8,731 nucleotides of DNA from Nitrosopumilales archaeon (GCA_016838795.1 JAEHKQ010000081.1:1-8731); one strand, 5' to 3'; shown: positions 1-6,588, numbered from the stretch's first letter. The notes: generated by a model not told the origin, from the letters alone. Program-made: numbers and translations.

Positions 1-1197
1 CTTCTTGATGGAGTTGCAAGCATGTGGTGCAATGTTTGGGGACACTCAAAAAAAGAACTTGTCAATGCGATATCGAAACAATCAAAAAAATTGCAGCATT
101 CATCAATGTTTAATTTAACAAATGAGCCTGCTGAAAAACTGGCAAAAACCCTGGTAAAAATTTCTCCAGGAATGCATAAAGTATTCTATTCTGATGATGG
201 TTCCACTGCAATGGAAATTGCATTTAAAATTGCTTTACAATATTGGAAAAATAAAAAAATTAAAAATAAAACAAAAATTGTAACATTAGAAAATGGTTAT
301 CATGGTGATACATTTGGAGCAATGTCAGTAGGATATGTGCCAGAGTTTTTCTCTAAATTTAAAAAACAATTATTTTCAACAATCCAAATTCCAGTTCCCA
401 ACAAATATCGAGTGCCCAAGGGTTATACATATCTAGAATATCAAAATTATTGTCTAAATAAAATTGAAAAGCTATTTTCAAAAGATGATTCTATTGCAGC
501 ATTTGTGATGGAGAGTGGTGCGCAAGTTGCAGGTGGCGTAATAATTTATCCTGATGGATTTCAAAGAAAGATAAAAAATCTTTGTAAGAAATATGATATA
601 TTGTTTGTTTTAGACGAAGTTGCAACAGGATTTGGTCGTCTTGGATCAATGGTTGAATATACTACACAATCAAGTCAGCCAGACATTGTTGCATATGGAA
701 AAATGTTAACTGGCGGCTATCTTACTTTAGCGGCAACATTAACTACAAAAGAAGTTTATGATTCGTTTTTAGGAGATTTTTATGATTTTAAACATCTTTT
801 TCATGGTCATACCTACACTGGAAACCCAATTGCAACTGCAGTTGCAAATGAAAATTTACGGCTTTATGAAAAATTCAAACTTATAAAAAAAATTCAAATC
901 ACCTCAAAAATATTTGAAGATCAAATCTCTGAAATTTCAAGATTTTCGCATGTAGGAGATGTCAGGCATAAAGGGATGCTTATGGGTATTGAACTAGTTA
1001 ATGATAAAAAAAAGAAAACTCCATTTTCAACAAAAAAATCATTCAATAAACTCGTATTTGAAGCAGGCAGGAAAAATGGAATCTACCTTAGAACACTTGG
1101 AAATATCATCATGCTAGTTCCTCCACTAGCAATTTCACAAAAAGAGCTGAATTTACTACTCCAGAGAACAATTAAAACCATCAAAGCAATAACATAG
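1..1197 (+). CDS. bioA: Adenosylmethionine-8-amino-7-oxononanoate aminotransferase (5' partial)
   Basis: Class-III PLP aminotransferase that transfers the amino group of S-adenosylmethionine to 8-amino-7-oxononanoate, giving 7,8-diaminononanoate in biotin synthesis (cytoplasmic). The frame is open from base 1 (LLDGVASMWCNVWGHS), matching the family's substrate-pocket segment near residues 40-55, so about 35-45 N-terminal residues lie outside the window; the ATG at 22 is internal. 398 residues are visible. Motifs seen: DGSTAMEIA (PLP phosphate region), NGYHGDTFGAMSV, the cofactor aspartate in LDEVATGFGR (D205 of the partial protein), and GKMLTGGYLTLAATLTT with the Schiff-base lysine K234. The GK-LTGG--TL-ATLTT stretch is diagnostic of BioA rather than of GABA or ornithine aminotransferases. 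It is followed by bioB after 73 nt, with a possible biotin operator overlapping its stop codon. Confidence 0.95.
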   Translation, partial: LLDGVASMWCNVWGHSKKELVNAISKQSKKLQHSSMFNLTNEPAEKLAKTLVKISPGMHKVFYSDDGSTAMEIAFKIALQYWKNKKIKNKTKIVTLENGYHGDTFGAMSVGYVPEFFSKFKKQLFSTIQIPVPNKYRVPKGYTYLEYQNYCLNKIEKLFSKDDSIAAFVMESGAQVAGGVIIYPDGFQRKIKNLCKKYDILFVLDEVATGFGRLGSMVEYTTQSSQPDIVAYGKMLTGGYLTLAATLTTKEVYDSFLGDFYDFKHLFHGHTYTGNPIATAVANENLRLYEKFKLIKKIQITSKIFEDQISEISRFSHVGDVRHKGMLMGIELVNDKKKKTPFSTKKSFNKLVFEAGRKNGIYLRTLGNIIMLVPPLAISQKELNLLLQRTIKTIKAIT

Positions 1198-1226
1198 TAA
1201 ACCTGAAAATAATTCTAGGTTAACCT
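1195..1226 (+). promoter_or_regulatory. Candidate BirA-type biotin operator upstream of bioB
   Basis: TAGTAAACC (1195-1203), a 14-nt spacer, then GGTTAACCT (1218-1226). The published BirA operator consensus is TTGTAAACC, 14-16 nt, GGTTTACAA. The left half matches at 8 of 9 positions and the right half at 6 of 9, with the expected spacing. The site lies in the bioA-bioB gap, about 10 nt before the bioB TATA-like box, where a bound repressor could block TBP/TFB. It also contains the 10-bp perfect palindrome AGGTTAACCT (1217-1226). The assignment rests on motif and position only; the BirA gene is not in the window. Confidence 0.45.
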
Positions 1227-1235
1227 TCCAATATT

Positions 1236-1243
1236 CTTATTTA
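1236..1243 (+). promoter_or_regulatory. TATA-like box of bioB
   Basis: CTTATTTA is centred about 25 nt before the TTG at 1265 and 31 nt before the ATG at 1271. This is the spacing expected for an archaeal promoter giving a leaderless or about 5-nt-leader bioB mRNA. It suggests that bioB-bioF can be transcribed independently of bioA. Confidence 0.4.
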
Positions 1244-1270
1244 GAGCACTGAATTCATTTTATATTGAAA

Positions 1271-2245
1271 ATGGAGTATAAAATCATCCAGGAATGTAAG
1301 CAAAAAGTTCTATCAGGAGAAGTTCTATCATTAAAAGAAACAGAAGATCTCTTCAACGTTTCTGATAAATCTCTAAAAATTTTAGCACAGGCTGCTAATG
1401 AAGTAACTAGGAAATTCAATGGATTGAAAGTTGATATTGAAGAATTGAATAATATCAAAAAAAATGGATGCAGTGAAGATTGTGTATTTTGTGCGCAATC
1501 TGCATTCTATGATACACAAATCGAAAAATATCAACTTCCACCAGTCTCTGAAATTGTACATGGTGCACAAAAAGCAAAAAATGATGGTGCAGCTTCTTAT
1601 TGTTTAGTAGCAGCATGGAGAGAACCGTCACCTAGCGATTTTAAGCAAGTTTGTGAAATAATAGAAGAAATTAATCAAAGGGTTGGAATTAAAGTCGATT
1701 GTAGTTTAGGATTTCTTACACAAAGCCAGGCCAATAAACTCAAAGAATTAAGAGTGCACAGATATAATCATAATTTAGAAACAGCTAGATCAAAGTTTCG
1801 AGAAATTTGTACTACACATACATTTCAAGACAGAATTGACACACTAAAAATAGCTAGAAATGCAGGTCTTCAATTGTGTACTGGGGGAATTTTAGGAATA
1901 GGTGAAACTAGAAACCAAAGATTAGAATTGATCTTTGACATTGCATCAGTATCTCCAGAAGAGGTTACTATGAACATTCTTGTTCCGATGCCTGGAACTC
2001 CTTTAGAGCTTCAAACTCAGTTACCTAAATCAGAAATCATTAGAACATTTGCAGTTTTACGATTTTTGTTACCATATTCAATAATCAAAATTTCAGGAGG
2101 TAGAGAACTTATTTTAGACGATGAGGGCGAAGAATTACTTCAAAGTGGTGCAAATGGCATCATTACTTCTGGATATCTAACTATGGGTGGAAATAACCCA
2201 CAAAAAGACATACAAATGATCAAACAGATTGGGCTTGAAGCCTAA
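1271..2245 (+). CDS. bioB: Biotin synthase, radical SAM enzyme
   Basis: Radical SAM enzyme that converts dethiobiotin to biotin by inserting sulfur from its own iron-sulfur cluster. 324 aa from ATG 1271; a TTG at 1265 would add two residues (MK) and fits the promoter spacing equally well. The radical SAM motif CSEDCVFC gives C67, C71 and C74, the ligands of the 4Fe-4S cluster that binds SAM. The ligands of the sacrificial 2Fe-2S cluster are all present: C111 (SYCLVAAWR), C144 (VDCSLGFL), C203 (LCTGGILGIGET) and R278 (ISGGRELI). YNHNLET plus the TTHTFQDRIDTL segment is typical of BioB. Length is in the normal range (E. coli about 346 aa). The end overlaps the bioF start, suggesting translational coupling. 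Confidence 0.97.
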   Translation: MEYKIIQECKQKVLSGEVLSLKETEDLFNVSDKSLKILAQAANEVTRKFNGLKVDIEELNNIKKNGCSEDCVFCAQSAFYDTQIEKYQLPPVSEIVHGAQKAKNDGAASYCLVAAWREPSPSDFKQVCEIIEEINQRVGIKVDCSLGFLTQSQANKLKELRVHRYNHNLETARSKFREICTTHTFQDRIDTLKIARNAGLQLCTGGILGIGETRNQRLELIFDIASVSPEEVTMNILVPMPGTPLELQTQLPKSEIIRTFAVLRFLLPYSIIKISGGRELILDDEGEELLQSGANGIITSGYLTMGGNNPQKDIQMIKQIGLEA

Positions 2246-3365
2246 GTTTAGTTACATCAATTCTCAACTTGAAAAAATTAGAAAAAATGATTTGTATAGA
2301 CAATTACGATCTGGAAAAGTTAATGGGGCATTTATTACAATTAATAGAAAAAAATTACTCAACCTATGCTCAAATGATTATCTTGGAATTCCATCAATAA
2401 AACTAGTTACAAATCAAATGCAATCAAGTTCAAGACTAGTTTCAGGTAATGATTTAGCTTTTAATATTTTAGAAAAAAAACTGGCCAAACACAAATCACA
2501 ACAAAATGCCTTAATTTTTCCTACAGGGTATATGGCAAATTTAGGTACAATCACCACAATAATACGAAAAGGTGATCAAATTCTTAGTGATGAATTAAAT
2601 CATGCTAGTATAATTGAGGCTTGTAAATTATCAAATGCAAAGATTTCAATTTACAAACACAATGACATTAATGATTTAAAATTAAAACTCGATAAAAAAT
2701 ACAAAAGAAAATTCATTATTACTGAAGGAATATTTAGCATGGATGGAGATTTTGCTAATTTAAAAGAAATTACAGAATTTGCAGAGCAAAAAAATATCAT
2801 CACAGTTCTAGATGATGCACATGGAGATTTTACAGTAGGACAAGATGGAAAAGGCTCTGCAAATTATTTCAACGTTTCAAAAAAAATTGATTTGTACATT
2901 AGTAGTTTAAGTAAAGGGCTAGGTTCATTTGGAGGTTATATAGCATCTCAAAAAAATGTAGTTGATCTTTGTATTAACAAATCAAAATCTTTCATCTATA
3001 CATCTGCACTACCTTCTGTTTTTGTTGAATATTCAATAAAACGTTTTGATTCCAATCGAGAAAAGTTTAGGAAGAAACTTGGTAAAAACGTACATTTTAT
3101 TTCTTCTGGCTTAAAAAAAATTGGATACAAAATTGATTCAAAAACTCATATAATTCCAATCATCGTAGGACAAGAAAAAACCACTCTTAATTTTGGCAAA
3201 TACCTTTTTGATAAAGGAATTTATGCACAACCCATAAGATTTCCAACAGTTCCTAAGAATAAAGCCAGAATACGCCTTTCTGTCACATCATGGTTAACTA
3301 AAAAACAAATTGAGGACGTACTAGATGTTTTTGAATCTGCTGGAAAAAAATTCAAAATTTTGTAA
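2229..3365 (+). CDS. bioF: 8-amino-7-oxononanoate synthase
   Basis: Alpha-oxoamine synthase of fold type I. It condenses a pimeloyl thioester with L-alanine, with loss of CO2, to give 8-amino-7-oxononanoate, the first committed step of the biotin ring pathway. Seen: NDYLGI near the N-terminus, SRLVSGND, NHASIIEA with the PLP-stacking H125, TEGIFSMDGD, DDAHGD with D195 and H198, and SLSKGLGSFGGY with the Schiff-base K229. 378 aa, close to the usual 380-390. Start: TTG 2229, or TTG 2235 two codons later (MKPKFSY...); there is no in-frame ATG near the domain start, and both choices overlap the end of bioB by 11-17 nt. The closely related 2-amino-3-ketobutyrate CoA ligase is an alternative from sequence alone, but the bioA-bioB context favours BioF. 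Confidence 0.92.
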   Translation: MGLKPKFSYINSQLEKIRKNDLYRQLRSGKVNGAFITINRKKLLNLCSNDYLGIPSIKLVTNQMQSSSRLVSGNDLAFNILEKKLAKHKSQQNALIFPTGYMANLGTITTIIRKGDQILSDELNHASIIEACKLSNAKISIYKHNDINDLKLKLDKKYKRKFIITEGIFSMDGDFANLKEITEFAEQKNIITVLDDAHGDFTVGQDGKGSANYFNVSKKIDLYISSLSKGLGSFGGYIASQKNVVDLCINKSKSFIYTSALPSVFVEYSIKRFDSNREKFRKKLGKNVHFISSGLKKIGYKIDSKTHIIPIIVGQEKTTLNFGKYLFDKGIYAQPIRFPTVPKNKARIRLSVTSWLTKKQIEDVLDVFESAGKKFKIL

Positions 3366-3470
3366 TCATCTTAGCATGTCCATACCACCAAACATTGGTG
3401 AGCCAGCAAAGAATGCAATAGTGATCATTGTACCAAGTAGAATGCCAACAATCACAAATCGCTTGTTCAT
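3366..3470 (-). CDS. Small single-span membrane protein, 34 aa
   Basis: An open frame from ATG (3470-3468) to TGA (3368-3366) encodes 34 residues starting MNKRFVIVGILLGTMITIAF. A positively charged N-terminus precedes a hydrophobic stretch (about residues 5-21), then a Gly/Met-rich tail (MFGGMDM). This is the layout of a single transmembrane segment with a short tail. A TATA-like CTTTTTATTC lies about 27 nt upstream on the same strand, as expected for a leaderless archaeal gene. Its stop codon is directly adjacent to the convergent bioF stop. It is divergent from ccdA with an unusually short shared promoter region. The function is not recognised; that it is a real gene is inferred from promoter spacing and protein layout. 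Confidence 0.6.
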   Translation of the reverse strand: MNKRFVIVGILLGTMITIAFFAGSPMFGGMDMLR

Positions 3471-3492
3471 ATTCACAGATAATTTGGGCTTG

Positions 3493-3502
3493 AATAAAAA
3501 GG
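3493..3502 (-). promoter_or_regulatory. TATA-like box of the 34-aa membrane protein gene
   Basis: On the minus strand the sequence reads CCTTTTTATTC, centred about 27 nt before the ATG at 3470, which fits a leaderless transcript. Confidence 0.35.
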
Positions 3503-3537
3503 AATTGTAGCAAATAATGAAAAGATCTGGAAGAATC

Positions 3538-3545
3538 CTTTAAAG
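3538..3545 (+). promoter_or_regulatory. TATA-like box of the ccdA operon
   Basis: CTTTAAAG (a perfect 8-bp palindrome) is centred about 25 nt before the ATG at 3567. This supports that ATG as the ccdA start and implies a leaderless mRNA. Confidence 0.4.
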
Positions 3546-3566
3546 TAAAAATTGTTAGATGACATT

Positions 3567-4301
3567 ATGACAGAAGTTACCCTAGCTGTCGCTGCGCTTG
3601 CCGGATTAGGTTCTTTTGTGGCACCATGCATACTTCCAATGATTCCAGCATTCTTAGCATATCTTTCTGGCACTACAATTACTGAGCTTAATCTAAAAAA
3701 TGGAACAAAAAGCATCACAATCAATCGAACAAATATAATTTTAAATACAGTATTTTTTGTACTTGGATTTTCAGTAGTATTCTCTACACTTGGCGTGATG
3801 ATTAACAGTGTTTTAGGTAGCTCTGCTGGTGAGCTGATTGATAGCTTCAATCAGATTGGAGGGATCATAATCATTGGATTTGGCGCATTTTTGATTCTTA
3901 GTATAAAACTAAAATCATTAAACATTGAAAAACGATTCTTCCCAAAAAAATCAAAAGCCAGCTATCCTATGTCGTTTATTTTTGGTTTAGCATTTGCAGC
4001 TGGATGGACACCATGCGTTGGACCAATTTTAGGAACAATTCTTACATTGGCGGCAACCACTCCCTCAATGGCGTTTAATCTGCTTCTAGTTTATTCTCTT
4101 GGACTTGGAATTCCTTTTATTTTGATGGGTGTATTTTTCTCAAGAGCGACAAAATTAATTCATTTTATGAGTAAACATCTGAAATATTATTCTGTAATTC
4201 TTGGTTCGCTGATAATATTATTGGGAGTTTTAGTTTTCACAAATCAATTAGCATTAATTGCCAATTTTCCACTACTGAATGAGCTAGTTTTGTTAGGTTG
4301 A
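3567..4301 (+). CDS. ccdA: CcdA/DsbD-family thiol-disulfide membrane electron transporter
   Basis: Polytopic membrane protein that passes reducing equivalents from cytoplasmic thioredoxin across the membrane to an extracytoplasmic thioredoxin-like partner. 244 aa with about six hydrophobic segments, the usual CcdA size. The two family cysteines are present: C21 in FVAPCILPMIPAF (helix 1) and C150 in AGWTPCVGPILG, each followed closely by the conserved proline. Between them lies a basic loop (FFPKKSKAS). ATG 3567 was chosen over the upstream TTG 3552 because the TATA-like box lies 25 nt before it. The next gene starts 4 nt after the stop, so the two form an operon. Together they correspond to the membrane and thioredoxin halves of bacterial DipZ. 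Confidence 0.93.
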   Translation: MTEVTLAVAALAGLGSFVAPCILPMIPAFLAYLSGTTITELNLKNGTKSITINRTNIILNTVFFVLGFSVVFSTLGVMINSVLGSSAGELIDSFNQIGGIIIIGFGAFLILSIKLKSLNIEKRFFPKKSKASYPMSFIFGLAFAAGWTPCVGPILGTILTLAATTPSMAFNLLLVYSLGLGIPFILMGVFFSRATKLIHFMSKHLKYYSVILGSLIILLGVLVFTNQLALIANFPLLNELVLLG

Positions 4302-4305
4302 TAAA

Positions 4306-5415
4306 TTGAAAACTGAATTAAAAACAGCAATAATCTTCGGGGTGATTATTTTATCTGCCATATTTGGCATTAGTTTTGCGTTTTCTTCATTAGAATCAAT
4401 ACAAACTTCTCAAAAAAATAATCAAGACTCACTCCAAGTTTCTAATGTTGATAAATCTAAGTACAAAATGGCCCCAGAATTAGTTGGAATTGCACATTAT
4501 CTCAATACTACGCCAGAGCAACTGAGTAAAGATATGGAAAATAAAGTGATTTTATACGATATTTGGACTTATAGTTGCATTAACTGCGTGAGAACATTAC
4601 CATACGTTACTGAATGGAATGAAAAATATTCTGATGACGGATTATTAATTATCGGAATTCATTCTCCTGAATTTGAATTCGAAAAAAATGTCAATAATGT
4701 TGAGATGGCAGTAGACAAGTATGGAATTACTTACCCTGTAGTTCTTGATAATGACTGGGAAACTTGGAAAGCGTTTGAAAATAGATACTGGCCAAGGAAG
4801 TATGTTGCTGATCATGAAGGCTATATCAGATATGATCACATAGGTGAAGGTTCTTACAAAGAAACTGAAAAAGTGATTCAACAATTACTTGAAGAAAGAG
4901 CACAAGCATTAGGTGTTCAAATGGCATCAGCAGAATCTTTAGTCGATATTGAAGAATTCCAGCATACATCTTTTAGAACTCCAGAATTATATTTTGGATA
5001 CAAATTTGCTCAAGGCAGAAATCAACTTGGCAATGAAGAAGGATTCAATCCTGGAAAAGTGGTTACATACTCTATTCCAAATAATTTACAACAGCATTTC
5101 TTCTACTTAGATGGAACCTGGAAAAACCAGGAAGGTGGTATGAAGCTAGTTTCCAATACCGGTTCAATTGTGGTACCATATCATGCAAAGGAGGTAAATA
5201 TTGTAACAGCAAATTATGCTGAGTTAGAGTTTTATCTTGATGATGACCCTATTTCGAGTTCATATTCTGGTAGAGATTTGATTTCTGGTAACAAATTGAT
5301 AACATTAGAATCTGGTCTGATCAATATTGTTAACAGTGAAAAGGCGGCTTCACATGTACTAAAAATCATAATAACAGGCCCAGATTTTGAAATCTACACG
5401 CTTACTTTTGGTTAA
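4306..5415 (+). CDS. Membrane-anchored thioredoxin-like protein with DipZ-type C-terminal domain
   Basis: Extracytoplasmic thiol-disulfide oxidoreductase, probably reduced by the CcdA encoded 4 nt upstream. 369 aa from TTG 4306; this start is supported because it includes an uncleaved signal anchor (about residues 8-27). A polar linker follows, then a TlpA/AhpC-like thioredoxin domain (about 60-200) with the active site WTYSCINCVRTLP (C91 and C94). The segment with ENRYWPRKYVADHEG and YDHIGEGSY is characteristic of DipZ. Residues from about 215 (TPELYFGY) to the end (YTLTFG) match the layout of the beta-rich C-terminal domain of DipZ, including FYLDGTW and a GRDLISG segment. In bacteria such as Mycobacterium these parts are fused to CcdA; here they are separate. 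The substrate is unknown: cytochrome or copper-protein maturation and extracytoplasmic disulfide reduction are both possible. Confidence 0.88.
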   Translation: MKTELKTAIIFGVIILSAIFGISFAFSSLESIQTSQKNNQDSLQVSNVDKSKYKMAPELVGIAHYLNTTPEQLSKDMENKVILYDIWTYSCINCVRTLPYVTEWNEKYSDDGLLIIGIHSPEFEFEKNVNNVEMAVDKYGITYPVVLDNDWETWKAFENRYWPRKYVADHEGYIRYDHIGEGSYKETEKVIQQLLEERAQALGVQMASAESLVDIEEFQHTSFRTPELYFGYKFAQGRNQLGNEEGFNPGKVVTYSIPNNLQQHFFYLDGTWKNQEGGMKLVSNTGSIVVPYHAKEVNIVTANYAELEFYLDDDPISSSYSGRDLISGNKLITLESGLINIVNSEKAASHVLKIIITGPDFEIYTLTFG

Positions 5416-5417
5416 TT

Positions 5418-5451
5418 ATGTAACCACAGAGTGGTGTAACTGAAGTTACAT
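5418..5451. repeat. Nested inverted repeats after the ccdA operon
   Basis: ATGTAAC (5418-5424) pairs with GTTACAT (5445-5451). Inside are ACCAC-AGA-GTGGT (5423-5435) and GTAACT-GA-AGTTAC (5436-5449). TGTAAC therefore occurs three times: two direct copies 16 nt apart and one inverted. Short T-runs follow at 5466-5470 and 5484-5488, so it may be a terminator region for the ccdA operon. It also lies about 20 nt before the cdvB TATA-like box and could be an operator. Confidence 0.5.
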
Positions 5452-5470
5452 GGCAATTAGATACATTTTT

Positions 5471-5478
5471 GTTTAAAA
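5471..5478 (+). promoter_or_regulatory. TATA-like box of the CdvB-family gene
   Basis: GTTTAAAA is centred about 39 nt before the ATG at 5514. With a start site some 26 nt downstream, the mRNA would carry a short leader of about 13 nt containing GGGGAAATTAGGT, whose AGGT could act as a weak Shine-Dalgarno. This differs from the leaderless layout of most genes in the window. Confidence 0.35.
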
Positions 5479-5513
5479 CCAATTTTTGAAGGCATTTTAG
5501 GGGAAATTAGGTA

Positions 5514-6158
5514 ATGATAAAATGGAATAGATCAGGAGATGAATTAGGTCTTTCACAAAAAGTAATTGACAAAATTAGGCCAGAAGCTCCAATAAAAAAT
5601 AAAATTGATGATGCACAAAGAAAATTACAACTTCAAATTACAAAATTAGATACTATTCATGAGAATTTACAAAAAAAACATGATTTCGTTTTTGATAAAA
5701 TTGTTACCGCTAAAAGATCTAATAATGAAACTTACGCCAAAGCTTACGCAATTGAGCTTAATCAAATACGCAAAATGCGAGGAATGATTGGTGGTGCAAA
5801 ACTTGCTATGGAACAGATTCAAATTCGACTCAACACAGTTTCAGAATTAGGTGACGTTATAGTTACTCTTAGCCCAGCAATGTCAGTTATCAAAGGACTT
5901 GGCACATCACTCAGTGGCATAATGCCAGAGGCTAATGCCTACATGCAAGACTTATCTAACATACTTGGTGATGTCATGAAAGATTCAACAGTTAATGGCA
6001 ACAATTCACTAGCTTTGAATGATGCTTCTAATTCTGAAACATTGTCAATCTTAGAAGAAGCACACAAAATCATTGAAGGCCAAACAAAATCTAGCATACC
6101 AGAGATACCATCTGATCTTAAAGAAGAAGAAGCATTAAAGAGAGAAACCTTCATCTAG
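5514..6158 (+). CDS. cdvB: CdvB-family (ESCRT-III/Snf7) cell-division protein without winged helix
   Basis: Archaeal ESCRT-III homologue expected to polymerise on the inner membrane face at the division site, remodelled by the ATPase CdvC (Vps4). 214 aa, ATG start. A basic N-terminal part (about 1-60) leads into long amphipathic helices: KIDDAQRKLQLQITKLDTIH (about 30-49), then helix 2 with KAYAIELNQIRKMRGMIGGAKLAMEQIQIRL, then the family segment LSPAMSVIKGLGTSLSGIMPEA. A Ser/Asn-rich linker follows. The tail holds IPEIPSDL (195-202), similar to the MIM2 motif that binds Vps4 MIT domains, and an acidic end. No C-terminal winged helix (the CdvA-binding part of full-length CdvB) is visible, so this is probably one of the several thaumarchaeal CdvB paralogues. 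cdvA and cdvC are not in the window; the exact paralogue is uncertain. Confidence 0.87.
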   Translation: MIKWNRSGDELGLSQKVIDKIRPEAPIKNKIDDAQRKLQLQITKLDTIHENLQKKHDFVFDKIVTAKRSNNETYAKAYAIELNQIRKMRGMIGGAKLAMEQIQIRLNTVSELGDVIVTLSPAMSVIKGLGTSLSGIMPEANAYMQDLSNILGDVMKDSTVNGNNSLALNDASNSETLSILEEAHKIIEGQTKSSIPEIPSDLKEEEALKRETFI

Positions 6159-6163
6159 AAAAT

Positions 6164-6174
6164 ACTTTCAAAGT
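6164..6174. repeat. Palindrome ACTTTCAAAGT downstream of the CdvB-family gene
   Basis: An 11-bp odd-centred perfect palindrome 5 nt after the stop codon. It matches the psmA/DUF371 promoter repeat arm ACTTTCAAAGC (7403-7413) at 10 of 11 positions. It may be coincidence in AT-rich DNA. Confidence 0.3.
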
Positions 6175-6184
6175 TCTAATTTAC

Positions 6185-6245
6185 TCTCAATTTTTGAGAT
6201 GGATGTCTTCAAGGAAATATTTATTTTGATTTTTTTCTACTTTTT
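6185..6245 (+). terminator. Possible terminator of the CdvB-family gene (hairpin and T-rich tract)
   Basis: TCTCAA-TTT-TTGAGA (6185-6199) forms a 6-bp hairpin, and a T-rich stretch runs over about 6219-6245. Archaeal RNA polymerase terminates at U-rich tracts, so this is a reasonable end point for the + transcript. The tract overlaps the 3' end of the convergent minus-strand gene. Confidence 0.35.
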
Positions 6246-6562
6246 TGAATTAAGATTTTTTTGATTCTAGAAATAGTTGGATAGCTGTAGCCTCGTCTAC
6301 GATAATTTGCAATCATCATTTTCCAGTTTTTTAAACGCCACTGAGCTTGCTCTGTCGTAACCGAATGCACCTCTTTTTTGATAATGCTCTTTCTTCCTAC
6401 TTTTAGTATACCTGCGTCTTTTGCAGTCCACCTATTTTTGGCAAACTTCAAACCTGATAATACTTCTTCAACTGGCATTTCCCTAAAGTATTCTTTTAGT
6501 TTTTTTAGTTGTACATCAGTAGGCATTTTTGTGAGTGACAACTCAATTTTATGATTATGCAC
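6221..6562 (-). CDS. Basic protein of unknown function, 113 aa
   Basis: I do not recognise the family. The 113-aa product is rich in Lys and Arg, especially at its end (KKILIQKSRKKSK), has no cysteine and no hydrophobic membrane segment. Two predicted helical parts are visible: PTDVQLKKLKEYFREMPVEE (about 14-33), and a Trp/Arg-rich part with QAQWRLKNWKMMIANYRRRG (about 72-91) followed by YSYPTISRIKKIL. The composition suggests nucleic-acid binding, which is inference only. The start is GTG (6562-6560), 23 nt after a TATA-like TTAAACAA; an internal ATG (MPTD) is an alternative. It is convergent with the CdvB-family gene. A 16-bp palindrome lies some 50 nt upstream. Confidence 0.75.
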   Translation of the reverse strand: MHNHKIELSLTKMPTDVQLKKLKEYFREMPVEEVLSGLKFAKNRWTAKDAGILKVGRKSIIKKEVHSVTTEQAQWRLKNWKMMIANYRRRGYSYPTISRIKKILIQKSRKKSK

Positions 6563-6580
6563 TTATTTCATAGAATCTTA

Positions 6581-6588
6581 TTGTTTAA
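6581..6588 (-). promoter_or_regulatory. TATA-like box of the 113-aa protein gene
   Basis: On the minus strand the sequence reads TTAAACAA, centred about 23 nt before the GTG start at 6562, consistent with a leaderless mRNA. Confidence 0.3.

Noticed and set aside
22..24. ATG at 22 as the bioA start
   Set aside because: The codons before it (LLDGVAS) match the conserved BioA segment and the frame is open to base 1, so the gene begins outside the window.
3325..3510. 61-codon plus-strand frame over the bioF end
   Set aside because: It overlaps bioF and is antisense to the 34-aa membrane protein gene, which has a better promoter and protein profile.
3473..3850. 125-codon minus-strand open frame opposite ccdA
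   Set aside because: It lies antisense to the well-supported ccdA coding sequence, has no family resemblance, and has no promoter; it is a by-product of ccdA codon usage.
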